NCBI RefSeq assembly: GCF_000014185.1
Contig: NC_008148.1
Coordinates: 1,240,001 to 1,304,000, forward strand
Direction of reading: 5' to 3'
DNA from: Rubrobacter xylanophilus DSM 9941
Lineage (GTDB): Bacteria; Actinomycetota; Rubrobacteria; Rubrobacterales; Rubrobacteraceae
Length of the DNA: 64,000 nt
Numbering within the stretch: position 1 is the first letter of the stretch; each line of letters begins with the position of its first letter. The position numbers were made by a program, and so were the translations under genes. The notes under the pieces are model-generated. The model was not told the origin of the DNA, ran no database searches, and worked only from the letters and a program-made list of their open reading frames with translations. This document shows positions 33,057-41,787 of the stretch, piece after piece.

Positions 33057-33180
33057 CACAACCCGCGAAGGCCTGAACCTGTCCCGAAAGATCAGGCTCA
33101 CCCTGAGATTTAGGCTCAGTGATGCGGAAAAGCCGTGCCGGGGGTTGGCGAAACCCTGGAGGCCGTGCTAGGGTTTGGGG
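33057..33180 (+). ncRNA. Candidate structured 5' leader of the VanW gene
   Basis: The leader contains several inverted repeats. GGGTT (33142-33146) can pair with AACCC (33152-33156). Alternatively AAACCCT (33151-33157) can pair with AGGGTTT (33170-33176). The two stems share bases and so exclude each other, as in switches. An upstream CTGAG/CTCAG hairpin is also present. I could not match it to a known riboswitch class. Confidence 0.3.
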
Positions 33181-33243
33181 GCGTTTTATGCGAGGGGAGC
33201 GCGGACAGCGGGACGCACCTTTCATGGCTCCTTGGAGGCCGGT

Positions 33244-35007
33244 TTGAGCCTCAAGCGGGTTGCGGGCAGGGATGCCCCGCGGCGCGGGGGGCGGGACGAC
33301 GCTCCGTGGGAGCGGGGGAGCTCCGGGCGCGCCGGGACGGGCGGCGCGCGGCGGTTTGTGGGGCCCTTCATCATCGCTCTGGCGGCGGTTGCGGTGCTGG
33401 TCGCCCTCGACTACTGGATGAACGCCGGCCGCATCTACCGGGGCGTGGAGGTCGGCGACGTGGCGCTCGGGGGCAAGACGCCCGAGGAGGCCCGGGAGAT
33501 CGTGCTCCGCAGGGCCGAGGGGGCGCTGGAGCGGGTAGAGCTGCGCGGGGGGCCTGAGGGCGAGATCTCCTTCGACGCCCGGCGGATGGGCATAGACTAC
33601 AAGGTCCGCGAGACCGTGCAGGCCGCCTACGCCGTGGGGAGGGAGGGCAACCTCCTGGAGCGGCTCGGCGAGCGGCTCAGGGCCGCCTACGGCACGGTCC
33701 AGATCGAGCCGCGGGTGGACTACCGGCCCTCGGTGGCCCGGCAGCGGATAGAGGAGGTCGCCTCCCGCCTCGACCGCCCGCCGCGGCAGGCGGAGGTCAA
33801 CGTCTACGGCTCCGAGGTGGACGTGGTCGGCTCCCGGGAGGGTTACCGGGTCGACGTGGAGGCGACCATGCGCTCCGTTGGCGAGGCCGTCGAGGACATG
33901 AGCGGCGAGGCCCGGCTCGTCGGGCGGGTGCTGGAGCCCGAGTACACCACCGCCGAGGCCGAGCGGGCCGCCGAGAGGGCCCGGCGCGCCCTGGACGGGG
34001 AGCTCGTGCTCACCTACGAGGGGCGGCGCTGGACCGTCTCGCCCGCGGCCATAGGCGACTCTCTGGACATCACCGCGCGCGACGGCGAGTTCCGCGTCGG
34101 CGTGGACCGCGACCGGCTGCGGGAGAACCTCTCCGGCGTGTACGCCGCCATCAACCAGGAGCCGGTCGAGGCCGGCTACGAGATCTCCGGCGAGCAGATC
34201 ACCGTGACCCCCTCCAGGACGGGCCGGGCCATCCAGGACGAGAAGCTGCTCGGCGCCATAGAAGAGGGCATCTTCGAGGGGCGGCGGGAGTACCGGATCC
34301 CGGTCGCCGTCGACCGGCCCGAGCTGACCACCGCCGAGGCCGAGCGTCTCAAGCCCACCGACCTGCTCGCCACCTACCAGACCAACTACCTCACCTACGA
34401 CGACTCCCCCGGGCGGGTAGAGAACCTGGAGATAGCCTCCGAGGCCGTGGACGGCACGCTGCTCGCGCCGGGCGAGGTCTTCTCCTTCAACGAGCTGGCG
34501 GCCCCGCTCGATTACCACGACACCAAGGTCATCATAAACGGGCGGGTGGACACCGCAGAGGGCGGCGGGCTCTGCCAGGTCTCCTCCACGCTGTACATGG
34601 CGGCCAACCTCGCCGGGCTCGACGTGATAGAGCGGCACCCGCACTACGCCGAGCTCCCCTACATACGCCCGGGCTTCGACGCCACCGTTTGGTTCGGGGC
34701 GCTGGACATGAAGTTCAAGAACACCTCACCCGGCTACATCCTCATCCGGGAGTGGGTCGACCGGAGCACCGGGACCGTCAACGCCGCCATCTACGGCCGG
34801 CCGAGCGGCATCGAGGTGGACATGCGCTCCGAGAAGGTCTCGGAGACGGTGGACGAGGAGGGAAACCCGGTGACCACCTGGATCACCTACCAGACCGTGC
34901 GCAAGAACGGCGAGGTGGTCTTCGACGGGGTGCTCCACAAGGACGTCTACAAGTACCTCAAGCCCGCAGCCCCCGACGCGCCCTACGACGAGCGCCCGGT
35001 GAACTGA
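33244..35007 (+). CDS. VanW-family membrane-anchored protein with PG_binding_4-like repeats
   Basis: The 587-residue protein has a basic N-terminal cytoplasmic part, one transmembrane segment (about residues 36-60), two or more extracellular repeats resembling PG_binding_4 (GDVALGGKTPEEAREIV for the first), and a VanW domain from about residue 374. VanW signatures are NLEIASEAVDGTLLAPGEVF, SFNELAAPLDY and GGGLCQVSSTLYMAA. It acts at the cell wall; the biochemical role of VanW is not settled. The TTG start follows GGAGG by six bases. It has a long leader and its stop abuts the stop of the convergent RidA gene. Confidence 0.88.
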   Translation: MSLKRVAGRDAPRRGGRDDAPWERGSSGRAGTGGARRFVGPFIIALAAVAVLVALDYWMNAGRIYRGVEVGDVALGGKTPEEAREIVLRRAEGALERVELRGGPEGEISFDARRMGIDYKVRETVQAAYAVGREGNLLERLGERLRAAYGTVQIEPRVDYRPSVARQRIEEVASRLDRPPRQAEVNVYGSEVDVVGSREGYRVDVEATMRSVGEAVEDMSGEARLVGRVLEPEYTTAEAERAAERARRALDGELVLTYEGRRWTVSPAAIGDSLDITARDGEFRVGVDRDRLRENLSGVYAAINQEPVEAGYEISGEQITVTPSRTGRAIQDEKLLGAIEEGIFEGRREYRIPVAVDRPELTTAEAERLKPTDLLATYQTNYLTYDDSPGRVENLEIASEAVDGTLLAPGEVFSFNELAAPLDYHDTKVIINGRVDTAEGGGLCQVSSTLYMAANLAGLDVIERHPHYAELPYIRPGFDATVWFGALDMKFKNTSPGYILIREWVDRSTGTVNAAIYGRPSGIEVDMRSEKVSETVDEEGNPVTTWITYQTVRKNGEVVFDGVLHKDVYKYLKPAAPDAPYDERPVN

Positions 35008-35478
35008 TTAAGAGGGCCGGCGGACCTCCGCCACCAGCTCCACCTCCACCGGCGCGTCCAGCGGCAGCTCCGCCACCCCGATCGCCGAGCGGGCGTGCAG
35101 CCCGGCCTCGCCGAAGATCTCACCGAGCAGGTCCGAAGCCCCGTTCAGCACCTGCGGCTGCTGGTTGAAACCCGGGGCGGAGGCCACGAACCCCACCACC
35201 TTCACGATGCGGGCGATGTTCTGCAGGCCGCCCGCCTCCGCGGCCGCCGCGGCCAGCGCGTTCAGCGCGCAGATCCTCGCCGCCTCCTGCGCCTCCTCCA
35301 GGCTAACCGCCCCTCCGACCTTGCCGGAGAAGGCCAGCTTGCCGTCCCGGAAGGGCACCTGTCCGGCGGTGAAGATCATGCCGTTGCTCCGCACGGCCGG
35401 GACGTAGGAGCCGGCGGGGGAGGGGACGTCGGGCAGCTCGTATCCCAGCCTCTCGAGGTTGGCGTGAGGGTCTTGCAT
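35008..35478 (-). CDS. RidA-family (YjgF/UK114) protein
   Basis: The 156-residue protein has the RidA fold: NGMIFTAGQVPFRDGKL, EEAQEAARICALNALAAAAA, RIVKVVGFVASAPGFNQQP, and the catalytic-site Arg in HARSAIGVAELPLDAPVEVE. RidA enzymes hydrolyse reactive enamine/imine intermediates such as 2-aminoacrylate. It is three bases from the flavin-reductase gene, so the two are co-transcribed. This resembles the RutC/RutF pair of pyrimidine breakdown, but no other rut genes are nearby. Confidence 0.9.
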   Translation of the reverse strand: MQDPHANLERLGYELPDVPSPAGSYVPAVRSNGMIFTAGQVPFRDGKLAFSGKVGGAVSLEEAQEAARICALNALAAAAAEAGGLQNIARIVKVVGFVASAPGFNQQPQVLNGASDLLGEIFGEAGLHARSAIGVAELPLDAPVEVELVAEVRRPS

Positions 35479-35481
35479 GTG

Positions 35482-35976
35482 CTAGCTCAGGGCTCCTTCG
35501 TACTCGCTCGGGTCGTAGATCAGGGGGTAGTCGTTGGCCAGCGTCTCGCCCGCGGTGACCTCCCCCACGACCAGGGTGTGGTCCCCGGCGCGCGCCGTGT
35601 CCATCACCCGGCAGTCCAGGTAGGCCAGACAGTCGAGCAGGTAGGGGGAGCCCCCCGGGGTGAGGCCGTAGGGGACGCCCTGCAGCTTGTCGTGGTACTC
35701 GCCGCTGGTCTCGGAGAAGTGGTGGGCGAGGTTCACCTGGCCGTCGCGCAGGATGCTGAGCGCGAAGGTCCCGGACTCCATCACCATGTCGTGGGTGTAG
35801 CGGTCGTGCCGGATGGCCACCGCCACCGCGGGCGGCCGCTCCGAGGTCTGCATCACCCAGGAGGCGGTCATCGCGTTGGACTGCCGCCCGCGCCGGGTGC
35901 CCAGCACGTAGACCCCGTGCGTCAGGTGGCGCATCGCCTCCAGGATGGACTCTCGGCTGTGGGTGTCCCTCTCCAC
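35482..35976 (-). CDS. Flavin reductase-like FMN-binding protein
   Basis: The 164-residue protein has the flavin-reductase fold: MRHLTHGVYVLGTRRGRQSN, AMTASWVMQTSERPPAVAVA, SGTFALSILRDGQ, and a C-terminal GDHTLVVGEV segment. It supplies reduced flavin to a partner monooxygenase or acts as a stand-alone flavoprotein. It leads the small operon with RidA. The partner oxygenase is not in the window. Confidence 0.88.
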   Translation of the reverse strand: MERDTHSRESILEAMRHLTHGVYVLGTRRGRQSNAMTASWVMQTSERPPAVAVAIRHDRYTHDMVMESGTFALSILRDGQVNLAHHFSETSGEYHDKLQGVPYGLTPGGSPYLLDCLAYLDCRVMDTARAGDHTLVVGEVTAGETLANDYPLIYDPSEYEGALS

Positions 35977-36044
35977 GCCTCCGTCTCCGCTTCGCCGGTG
36001 ACAACGCCTGCCGTACGGACCATATTCTACCAGGGCCGGGGATG

Positions 36045-36050
36045 TATACT
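36045..36050 (+). promoter_or_regulatory. -10 element of the PrsW gene
   Basis: TATACT lies 30 bases before the GTG at 36081. The leader has GGAAGGGG as ribosome site. Confidence 0.45.
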
Positions 36051-36080
36051 GCGCCCCATGCGGAAGGGGTCTGTGGACAG

Positions 36081-37085
36081 GTGAGCGGGGCGCTCGTCGG
36101 GATAGGGGTCCTGCAGTCCCTCGTCTATCTGGCCTTTATCCGGTTCGTCGACCTCTACGAGCGGGAGCCGCTCCGGTACGTGGTCCCGGTCTTTCTGTGG
36201 GGCTTCACGGTGGCGGTGTCCGTCTCGCTCTTCTTCAACACCCTCTTTCAGGTCGCGGTCAGCCAGATCTCGACGATGCAGGTGGCGGGATTCCTGACGG
36301 CGGTGGTGGCCGCCCCCGTGGTGGAGGAGTGTTCGAAGGGGATGGCCCTGTTTCTGGTGTTTGTGGTCTCCTACGCGGCCTCCCGGCGGCGCGGGGTGGT
36401 GGAGTTCTCGGGGGTGATGGACGGCATCGTCTACGGCTCGGCGGTGGGCTTCGGGTTCTCGCTGGCCGAGGACCTGCTCTACTACGCCCAGTTCGGCCCC
36501 GAGACCTACGCGGTGCGCAGGATCTTCGGCGGCTTCGCCCACGCGGCTTTCACCTCCATGACGGGCATTGGCTTCGGGCTCGTCCCGTGGGTGAGGAGCC
36601 CCCTGCTCAAGCCGGTTCCCCCGGTCCTGGGGCTGGGGACGGCCGTCCTACTGCACGCGGCGTTCAACCTGGCGGCCAGCCTCTTCGGGCCGCTGGCCTA
36701 CGGGGTGCTGTTCCTGGTGCTCCTGCTCTACGCGGCCATCATCGTCGGGTGGCTCGCCTTCGAGCGGCGGGCCATCCGCAGCGAGCTGCGGGAGGAGGTG
36801 GAGGCGGGCCTGGTGAGCCCCGAGGACTACGCGGTCCTGCCGACCTACCTCCGGCGCACGGGCCGCTACCTGCGGCTGGCGCTCACCGGCCGCTGGGGCG
36901 AGTGGTTCCGCGAGCGGCGGCTGCACGCCGCCGCGGTGGACCTCGCGCTGGCCAAGCGGGTCTCCCGCTCCGGGGCGCGGGCCGAGGACGAGCGGGTGGG
37001 CCGCCTGCGGCACAAGCTCCTGGAGCTGCGGGGGGCCGCCCCGGCGCCGGGGAGCGGAGGGGCGCGGTGGACGCCACCTGCGTGA
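36081..37085 (+). CDS. PrsW-family intramembrane metalloprotease
   Basis: The 334-residue membrane protein has eight or so hydrophobic segments and PrsW signatures: RFVDLYEREPLRYVVPVFLW, AAPVVEECSKGMALF (EE-K motif), DGIVYGSAVGFGFSLAEDLL, GFAHAAFTSMTGIGFG and LLHAAFNLA. The His and Glu residues form the predicted metal site. In Bacillus PrsW cuts an anti-sigma factor. The C-terminal 110 residues are basic and cytoplasmic. GTG 36081 was chosen over ATG 36042 because the latter overlaps the -10 element. mobA overlaps its end by 19 bases. Confidence 0.88.
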   Translation: MSGALVGIGVLQSLVYLAFIRFVDLYEREPLRYVVPVFLWGFTVAVSVSLFFNTLFQVAVSQISTMQVAGFLTAVVAAPVVEECSKGMALFLVFVVSYAASRRRGVVEFSGVMDGIVYGSAVGFGFSLAEDLLYYAQFGPETYAVRRIFGGFAHAAFTSMTGIGFGLVPWVRSPLLKPVPPVLGLGTAVLLHAAFNLAASLFGPLAYGVLFLVLLLYAAIIVGWLAFERRAIRSELREEVEAGLVSPEDYAVLPTYLRRTGRYLRLALTGRWGEWFRERRLHAAAVDLALAKRVSRSGARAEDERVGRLRHKLLELRGAAPAPGSGGARWTPPA

Positions 37086-37648
37086 TCCTGGCTGGCGGCG
37101 CCAGCCGCCGGATGGGGCGGGACAAGCTGGGGGAGGAGGTAGGGGGCGTGCCGCTACTGCACCGGGTGCTCTCCTCGCTCAAGGGGATCTGCGGCGAGGT
37201 GCTGGTGGCGGGGGACGGGGGACCCTGTCCCCCCGGCGTGCGGCGGGTCTTCGACCTGCGGCCGGGCCGCCAGGGACCCCTCGCCGGGATGGAGGCCGGG
37301 CTGGCGGCGGCCTCCTTTCCGGCGGTCTTCGTGGCCGCCGGGGACATGCCCTTCGCCTCCCCGGCGCTCGCCGCCCACCTCGTGGGGCTCGTGGCGGCGG
37401 GCGGTGCCGAGGCGGCCGTGCCGCGCCACGCCGGGCGGGCGCAGCCGCTTTTCGCCGCCTACGACCGCGGGGTGCTGGAGGAGGTCTCCGCCGCGCTCGA
37501 CGCCGGGCGCAGGTCGGCGGCCGGGCTTCTGGAGCGGCTCGGGCGGGTGGAGTACGTGGAGGGGCTGGAGCGGTTCGGCGACCCGGCGCTGCTCCTCATG
37601 AGCGTCAACACCCCGGGGGATCTGGAGGCCGCCCGGAGGTCGGCTTGA
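37067..37648 (+). CDS. mobA: Molybdenum cofactor guanylyltransferase
   Basis: The 193-residue enzyme has the nucleotidyltransferase signature LAGGASRRMGRDK, PLAGMEAGLAA and the metal Asp in FVAAGDMPF, then VPRHAGRAQPLFAAYDR as in MobA. It adds GMP to molybdopterin for enzymes of the DMSO-reductase family. The GTG start is preceded by GGAGCGGAGGGG and lies inside the end of the PrsW gene. The DUF218 gene starts at the stop (TTGA overlap), so PrsW, MobA, DUF218 and EamA form one compact operon. Confidence 0.92.
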   Translation: MDATCVILAGGASRRMGRDKLGEEVGGVPLLHRVLSSLKGICGEVLVAGDGGPCPPGVRRVFDLRPGRQGPLAGMEAGLAAASFPAVFVAAGDMPFASPALAAHLVGLVAAGGAEAAVPRHAGRAQPLFAAYDRGVLEEVSAALDAGRRSAAGLLERLGRVEYVEGLERFGDPALLLMSVNTPGDLEAARRSA

Positions 37649-38232
37649 GGGAGTCCCCGGCGGGCGGGGGGCTCCTCCGCAGCCTCTGGCGGCTGCTCCG
37701 GGTGTTCTCCGGGGAGATGCCCCGCCCCGGAGGCGCGGAGGTGGCCGTGGTGCTCGGCTCCCAGGTGCTCCCGGGGGGCAGGCCCAGCGGGACCCTCATG
37801 GCCCGGACGCTGCACGCCGCCCGGCTGTACAGGGGCGGGAGGGTGCGGCTGCTCATCCCGACCGGCGGGGTGGGGAGGCACCCCCCGAGCGAGGCGGAGA
37901 TCATGGCGCGCCTCCTGCGGGGTGCCGGGGTGCCGGGGAGGGCCGTTCTCCTGGAGGACCGGGCGCTCAGCACCTGGGACTCGGCCCGCTACGTCTCGCG
38001 CATGGCCCGCGGGCTCGGGGTGGGGCGGGTGCTGGTGGTCACCGACCCTCTGCACTGCGTCAGGACCGTCGCGGCCTTCCGGCACGCGGGCCTCGAGGCC
38101 ATCCCGGAGCCGGTGTATAGTAGCCCCATGTGGCGCGTTCGCTGGCTGCGCCTGGGGCAGTTCTTCCGGGAGATGGGGGCTCTCGCTTGGTACAGGGCAA
38201 GGCATGGGGTAGGCTCGCCCTCCCGGCGGTAG
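37645..38232 (+). CDS. DUF218 (YdcF/SanA/ElyC-like) protein
   Basis: The 195-residue protein contains the DUF218 domain: VAVVLGSQVLPGGRPSGTLM, LLIPTGGVGRHPPSEAEIM, LLEDRALSTWDSARYVSR and VLVVTDPLHCVRTVAAFRHA. These proteins, often at the envelope, are linked to cell-envelope or vancomycin-related functions and may bind nucleotides. No clear signal peptide is visible here. It overlaps mobA by four bases and the EamA gene by 46. Confidence 0.87.
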   Translation: MRESPAGGGLLRSLWRLLRVFSGEMPRPGGAEVAVVLGSQVLPGGRPSGTLMARTLHAARLYRGGRVRLLIPTGGVGRHPPSEAEIMARLLRGAGVPGRAVLLEDRALSTWDSARYVSRMARGLGVGRVLVVTDPLHCVRTVAAFRHAGLEAIPEPVYSSPMWRVRWLRLGQFFREMGALAWYRARHGVGSPSRR

Positions 38233-39074
38233 TCGTCGGCGTGGTGGCCGTCGGCTCGGCGGCCGTCCTGATCCGGCTGGCCGAGGCGCCGGCCCTGGCG
38301 GTGGCCTTCTGGCGCTGCGCCCTGGGCGCGGCGCTCCTGCTCCCGTTCGCCCTGGCACGCCGGGAGCGCTTCCCGCGGGGGAGGGAGCTGCGCGTCGGGG
38401 TGGCCTCGGGGGTGGCGCTCGGGGCGCACTTCGGGCTCTGGATCTCCTCGCTCGACTACACCAGCGTGGCGGCGAGCGTGGTGCTGGTCTCCACCCAGCC
38501 GGTCTTCGTCGCCGTTTTGGCCTACCTGCTCTTCGGGGAGCGCACCTCGGCGCTCTCCCTCGCCGGGATACTGCTCGCCATCGCCGGGACGGTCCTCATC
38601 GCCGCGGACCGCTCGGCGGGCCAGGCGGCCCCGCTCGGCAACGCGCTGGCGCTGGCGGGGGCGCTGGCGGTGGCGTTCTACGTCCTGATCGGGCGCTCCT
38701 CCCGGACCGGGGGGCTCGGGGTGCTGCCCTACTCGGTGGTCGTGTACTCCTCGGCGGCGCTCGTGCTGCTGGCGGCCGGGCTCGCGTGGGGGGTACGGAT
38801 GTGGGGCTTTCCCCCCGAGACCTGGCTGTGGCTCTGGGCGATCACCCTCGGGCCCCAGCTCATGGGGCACACCGTCTTCAACTGGGCGCTGCGCTACGTG
38901 GAGGCCTCGGTGGTTTCGGGGAGCATCCTGGCGGAGCCGGTGATCGCGGCCCTGCTCGCCTGGGCGGTGCTCGCCGAGCGCCCGGGCTGGCCCACCCTGG
39001 CCGGTGGGGCGGTGGTGCTCCTGGGGCTCGCGCTGCTCCTCAGGGGGCACCGGCGCGGCGCGGCCGGCCCCTAG
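38187..39074 (+). CDS. EamA (DMT) family transporter
   Basis: The 295-residue protein has ten hydrophobic segments in two EamA repeats. These are LIRLAEAPALAVAFWRCALG to YLLFGERTSALSLAGILLAI in the first, and YVLIGRSSRTGGLG to AWAVLAERPGWPTLAGGAVVL in the second. It exports an unknown metabolite. The TTG start at 38187 lies inside the end of the DUF218 gene. The stop TAG is formed across the IS630 insertion site: its TA is the duplicated target and its G is the first base of the element. Confidence 0.88.
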   Translation: MVQGKAWGRLALPAVVVGVVAVGSAAVLIRLAEAPALAVAFWRCALGAALLLPFALARRERFPRGRELRVGVASGVALGAHFGLWISSLDYTSVAASVVLVSTQPVFVAVLAYLLFGERTSALSLAGILLAIAGTVLIAADRSAGQAAPLGNALALAGALAVAFYVLIGRSSRTGGLGVLPYSVVVYSSAALVLLAAGLAWGVRMWGFPPETWLWLWAITLGPQLMGHTVFNWALRYVEASVVSGSILAEPVIAALLAWAVLAERPGWPTLAGGAVVLLGLALLLRGHRRGAAGP

Positions 39075-40247
39075 TGCATCTTCAGGATAGGTTTCGGGTT
39101 GCGAGTTACAGTAAGGTCCATGAAATCTCCAATCTTTGTACGTTCGTTGTCGGAAAACGAGCGCGAAGACCTCGAAGCCGGGCTGCGCTCCAAAGACGCC
39201 TTCGTAATGCGCCGATCACAGATACTTCTTGCCAGCTCCAGGGGTGAGAAAGCTCCGAAGATCGCCGAGAATCTCGGCTGCGGGACGCAGACGGTGCGCG
39301 ACGCCATCCACGACTTCAACGAGAGGGGTCCCGACGCTCTCGTTGCCAGATCCTCGCGCCCCAAGAGAACCCGCGACGCCTTCGACGAGGAGAGTGCCGA
39401 GCGGCTTCGGGGGATGCTCCACCGCTCTCCGAGGGAGTTCGGTCGCGAGTCGAGCCTGTGGACTTTGGAGATGGCCGCGGAGGTCGCTTTCGAGGAGGGG
39501 CTCACACAAAGGCGGGTCTCGGGGGAGACGATCCGGGCCACTTTGGCGCGCCTTCTCGGAGTGAGATGGCAGCGAGCCAAACGCTGGATCACATCTCCCG
39601 ACCCCTTGTACGAAAGAAAAAAAGAAGGCGCGACCTGCTGATGGCCGTGGCCGAGGCCAACCCCGAAACCTGGGCTGTCGGCTTCGAGGACGAATGCTGG
39701 TGGAGTCGGCTGGCTCTGCCCACTTTGAACACTTGGAGCGAGGAGGGAAAGCCTTTGCGTCTCGTTCAGCGGTCGGTCGCCAAAAACGACCCCGAGCCGA
39801 AAGCCATCTCCTGCTACGGGCTCTACCTGCCCGAGATCGGCGACACTTGGTTGAGATTCGTGGACGGCAGGCCGGTCAGTTCCATAACGACACGGTTTCT
39901 TTCGTGGTGCTTGGAGAAGCTCGAAGCTGTAGGCAAGAAGATCTTGCTCCTCATCTGGGACAACGCCAGCTGGCACGTTTCCAGGGAGGTGAGGCGCTGG
40001 CTCGGGAAACACAACCGCGAAGTCAAGGAGAGTGGGCGCGGGGTGAGGGTCGTGAGCTGCCTTTTGCCCAAGCAGAGCCCGTGGCTCAACGCCATAGAAC
40101 CCAAATGGATACACGGCAAGCGCAAGGTCGTAGAGCCCGAGGATCTGCTGGGAACCTATGAACTCGCCGAGAGGGTTTGCCGGGTCTTCGGCTGTCCGCA
40201 TTACGAGCATCTGTCCGTTCCACGGGAGGTCACTTGATCGTGCACTA
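39072..40247 (+). mobile_element. IS630-family insertion sequence
   Basis: The element is about 1172 bases between TA dinucleotides at 39072-39073 and 40246-40247, the TA target duplication of IS630/Tc1 elements. The ends are imperfect inverted repeats beginning GTGCA. Its G+C content is visibly lower than that of the neighbours. It sits exactly at the stop codon of the EamA gene, so it did not break any gene. Confidence 0.85.
39120..40237 (+). CDS. IS630 transposase made by programmed -1 frameshift
   Basis: The first frame (39120-39641, 173 residues) encodes a helix-turn-helix (RGEKAPKIAENLGCGTQTVR) and the RNase-H entry. The second frame, open to 40237, encodes the DDE catalytic core: FEDECWW (first Asp), LLIWDNASWH (second Asp) and NAIEPKWIHGK (Glu). 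The frames join by a -1 slip at A AAA AAA (39617-39623), a usual arrangement in this family. No stop or deletion interrupts either frame, so the element looks intact. Confidence 0.85.
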
Positions 40248-40285
40248 GGGGGATGCCCTCACAGCCGGCGAATCCCCCGATGGTG

Positions 40286-40291
40286 TATTCT
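40286..40291 (+). promoter_or_regulatory. -10 element of probable leaderless promoter
   Basis: TATTCT ends nine bases before the ATG at 40301. Confidence 0.4.
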
Positions 40292-40300
40292 CTCTCCGGC

Positions 40301-40930
40301 ATGCGAGGAGCGCGGGCACAGAGGGCGCAGGGACCGCTGCGGGTCGGGGCATTCTACGGGGCGCTCGGCGTGGCGGTGGCCGCCGTCGAGGGCTTCGCCC
40401 TCTTCCTGCTTGACCCCCGGGCGACGAGCGCCTGGCTGCTCGCCGCCCTCACGGACTTTCTGCCGCTGCTCGCCCTCGCCGCCTATATCCTGCTCGCCGC
40501 CCTGGCCGCGCTCCGGGTGCGGCCGGTGCGCCTGGAGCCGGGCGTCCCCTACCGCCCGCAGCTGATGCGCGACGCGGCGCTGGCCGCGGCGGTGGTCGGG
40601 GTGATGGTTGGGCTCGCGGCGCTCGTCCTCACCGGGCTTCAGGCCACGCTGTTCGCCGACGAGATACGCGCCTTCGCCCGCGAGGCCGCCCCCCGCATAG
40701 CCGCCTACGTCGAGGAGACGCGCCGGGAGCTGAGCGACCCCCCGCCCCCCGTGAGCGCCGGGCAGGTGGAGCGGCTGCTCCAGCCGCCGTCGCCGGGCGA
40801 CCTGGGACGGGTTCTCGGCAACGCGGCGCTGGGCACGATCTTCCTGGGCGCCCTCGGCGCGCTCATCGGGGCCCTGCGCGGCCGCTTCGGCGGCGAACCC
40901 GCGGCGAAGGAGGCAGAGCGCTCCCCCTAG
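40301..40930 (+). CDS. Membrane protein of unknown function
   Basis: The 209-residue protein has three hydrophobic segments in the first half (about residues 16-38, 44-68 and 95-118), an extracytoplasmic helical loop rich in Glu/Arg, and a final segment (about 172-190) rich in Gly/Ala. No family is recognised. The start is ATG 40301, chosen because of the TATTCT just upstream; the frame opens at 40253. Its stop shares CTAG (40927-40930) with the convergent UPF0173 gene. Confidence 0.65.
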   Translation: MRGARAQRAQGPLRVGAFYGALGVAVAAVEGFALFLLDPRATSAWLLAALTDFLPLLALAAYILLAALAALRVRPVRLEPGVPYRPQLMRDAALAAAVVGVMVGLAALVLTGLQATLFADEIRAFAREAAPRIAAYVEETRRELSDPPPPVSAGQVERLLQPPSPGDLGRVLGNAALGTIFLGALGALIGALRGRFGGEPAAKEAERSP

Positions 40931-41655
40931 GAGCCCAGCTCCTCCCCGGGCTTCATCACGTGGATCTCCAGCTCCAGGCCCAGCTCCCTGGCGTGGCGCT
41001 CGAACTCCTCCGGGGTGCCCGGCAGGAACGGGAAGGTTCCGTAGTGCATCGGGACCACGTGCCGCACGCCGAGCAGCCGGGCCGCGTGGGCCGCCTCGAA
41101 GGGGCTCATCACCACCCGGTCGCCGATCGGCAGGAGCGCCAGGTCCGGGCCGTAGAGCTCCCCGATCAGGCGCATGTCCCCGAAGACGGCGGTGTCCCCG
41201 GCGTGGTAGACCTTGAAGCCGCTCTCGAACTCCACCACGAAGCCCATCGGCTCGCCGCCGTAGATCGTGGAGCCGTCCTCCGTCTGGATCGAGGAGGCGT
41301 GAAAGGCGTTGGTGCCGGTGACCTTCACCCCGCCGACCCGGGCGGTGCCGCCCTTGTTGAGGGGCATGGAGTTCTCTATGCCCTGGCTCTGGACGTAGGA
41401 GGAGATCTCGAAGTTCGCCACCACCGTAGCCCCGGTCTGGCGCGCCACGGGGATGGCGTCGGCGAAGTGGTCGAAGTGCCCGTGGGTCACGAGGATGGTG
41501 TCGAGGTCGCCGACCTGCTTGAGCTCCTCGGGGGTCTGGGGGTTGTCCGCGAGAAAGGGGTCGATGAGGATGTTCTCCCCGCCCGGGGTGGTCAGCCTGA
41601 AGGTCGCGTGGCCGAGGTAGGTTATCCTGGTCCCGCCGAGCATCTCCTGCACCAT
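40927..41655 (-). CDS. UPF0173 metal-dependent hydrolase (MBL fold)
   Basis: The 242-residue enzyme has the MBL motif THGHFDHFADAI, the metal Asp in YHAGDTAVFGDM, and the family opening ITYLGHATFRLTTPGG. It matches the YtkL/UPF0173 group, whose substrates are unknown. The start is ATG 41655, directly behind GGAGGGAGAG; the open frame continues upstream without a site. It is divergent from the GH15 gene. Confidence 0.9.
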   Translation of the reverse strand: MVQEMLGGTRITYLGHATFRLTTPGGENILIDPFLADNPQTPEELKQVGDLDTILVTHGHFDHFADAIPVARQTGATVVANFEISSYVQSQGIENSMPLNKGGTARVGGVKVTGTNAFHASSIQTEDGSTIYGGEPMGFVVEFESGFKVYHAGDTAVFGDMRLIGELYGPDLALLPIGDRVVMSPFEAAHAARLLGVRHVVPMHYGTFPFLPGTPEEFERHARELGLELEIHVMKPGEELGS

Positions 41656-41787
41656 CTCTCCCTCCAATCCTTCTCGGAAACCCGCGTGTTCGCGTCCTCC
41701 CGACAAACCAGCTTACCGTATACCCGCCCGCCCCGCCCGGCAAAACGGCGTCCCTGCGGCCTCCGCGGTGTGCTTCAATAGAAGACC

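Noticed and set aside
33057-33180. Known c-di-GMP, c-di-AMP or TPP riboswitch before VanW
   Set aside because: Isolated short words fit, but the conserved cores of these classes are not present together. It is kept only as an unclassified structured leader.
36042-36060. ATG 36042 and ATG 36058 as starts of the PrsW gene
   Set aside because: The first overlaps the TATACT -10 hexamer and the second is out of frame. GTG 36081 has a ribosome site.
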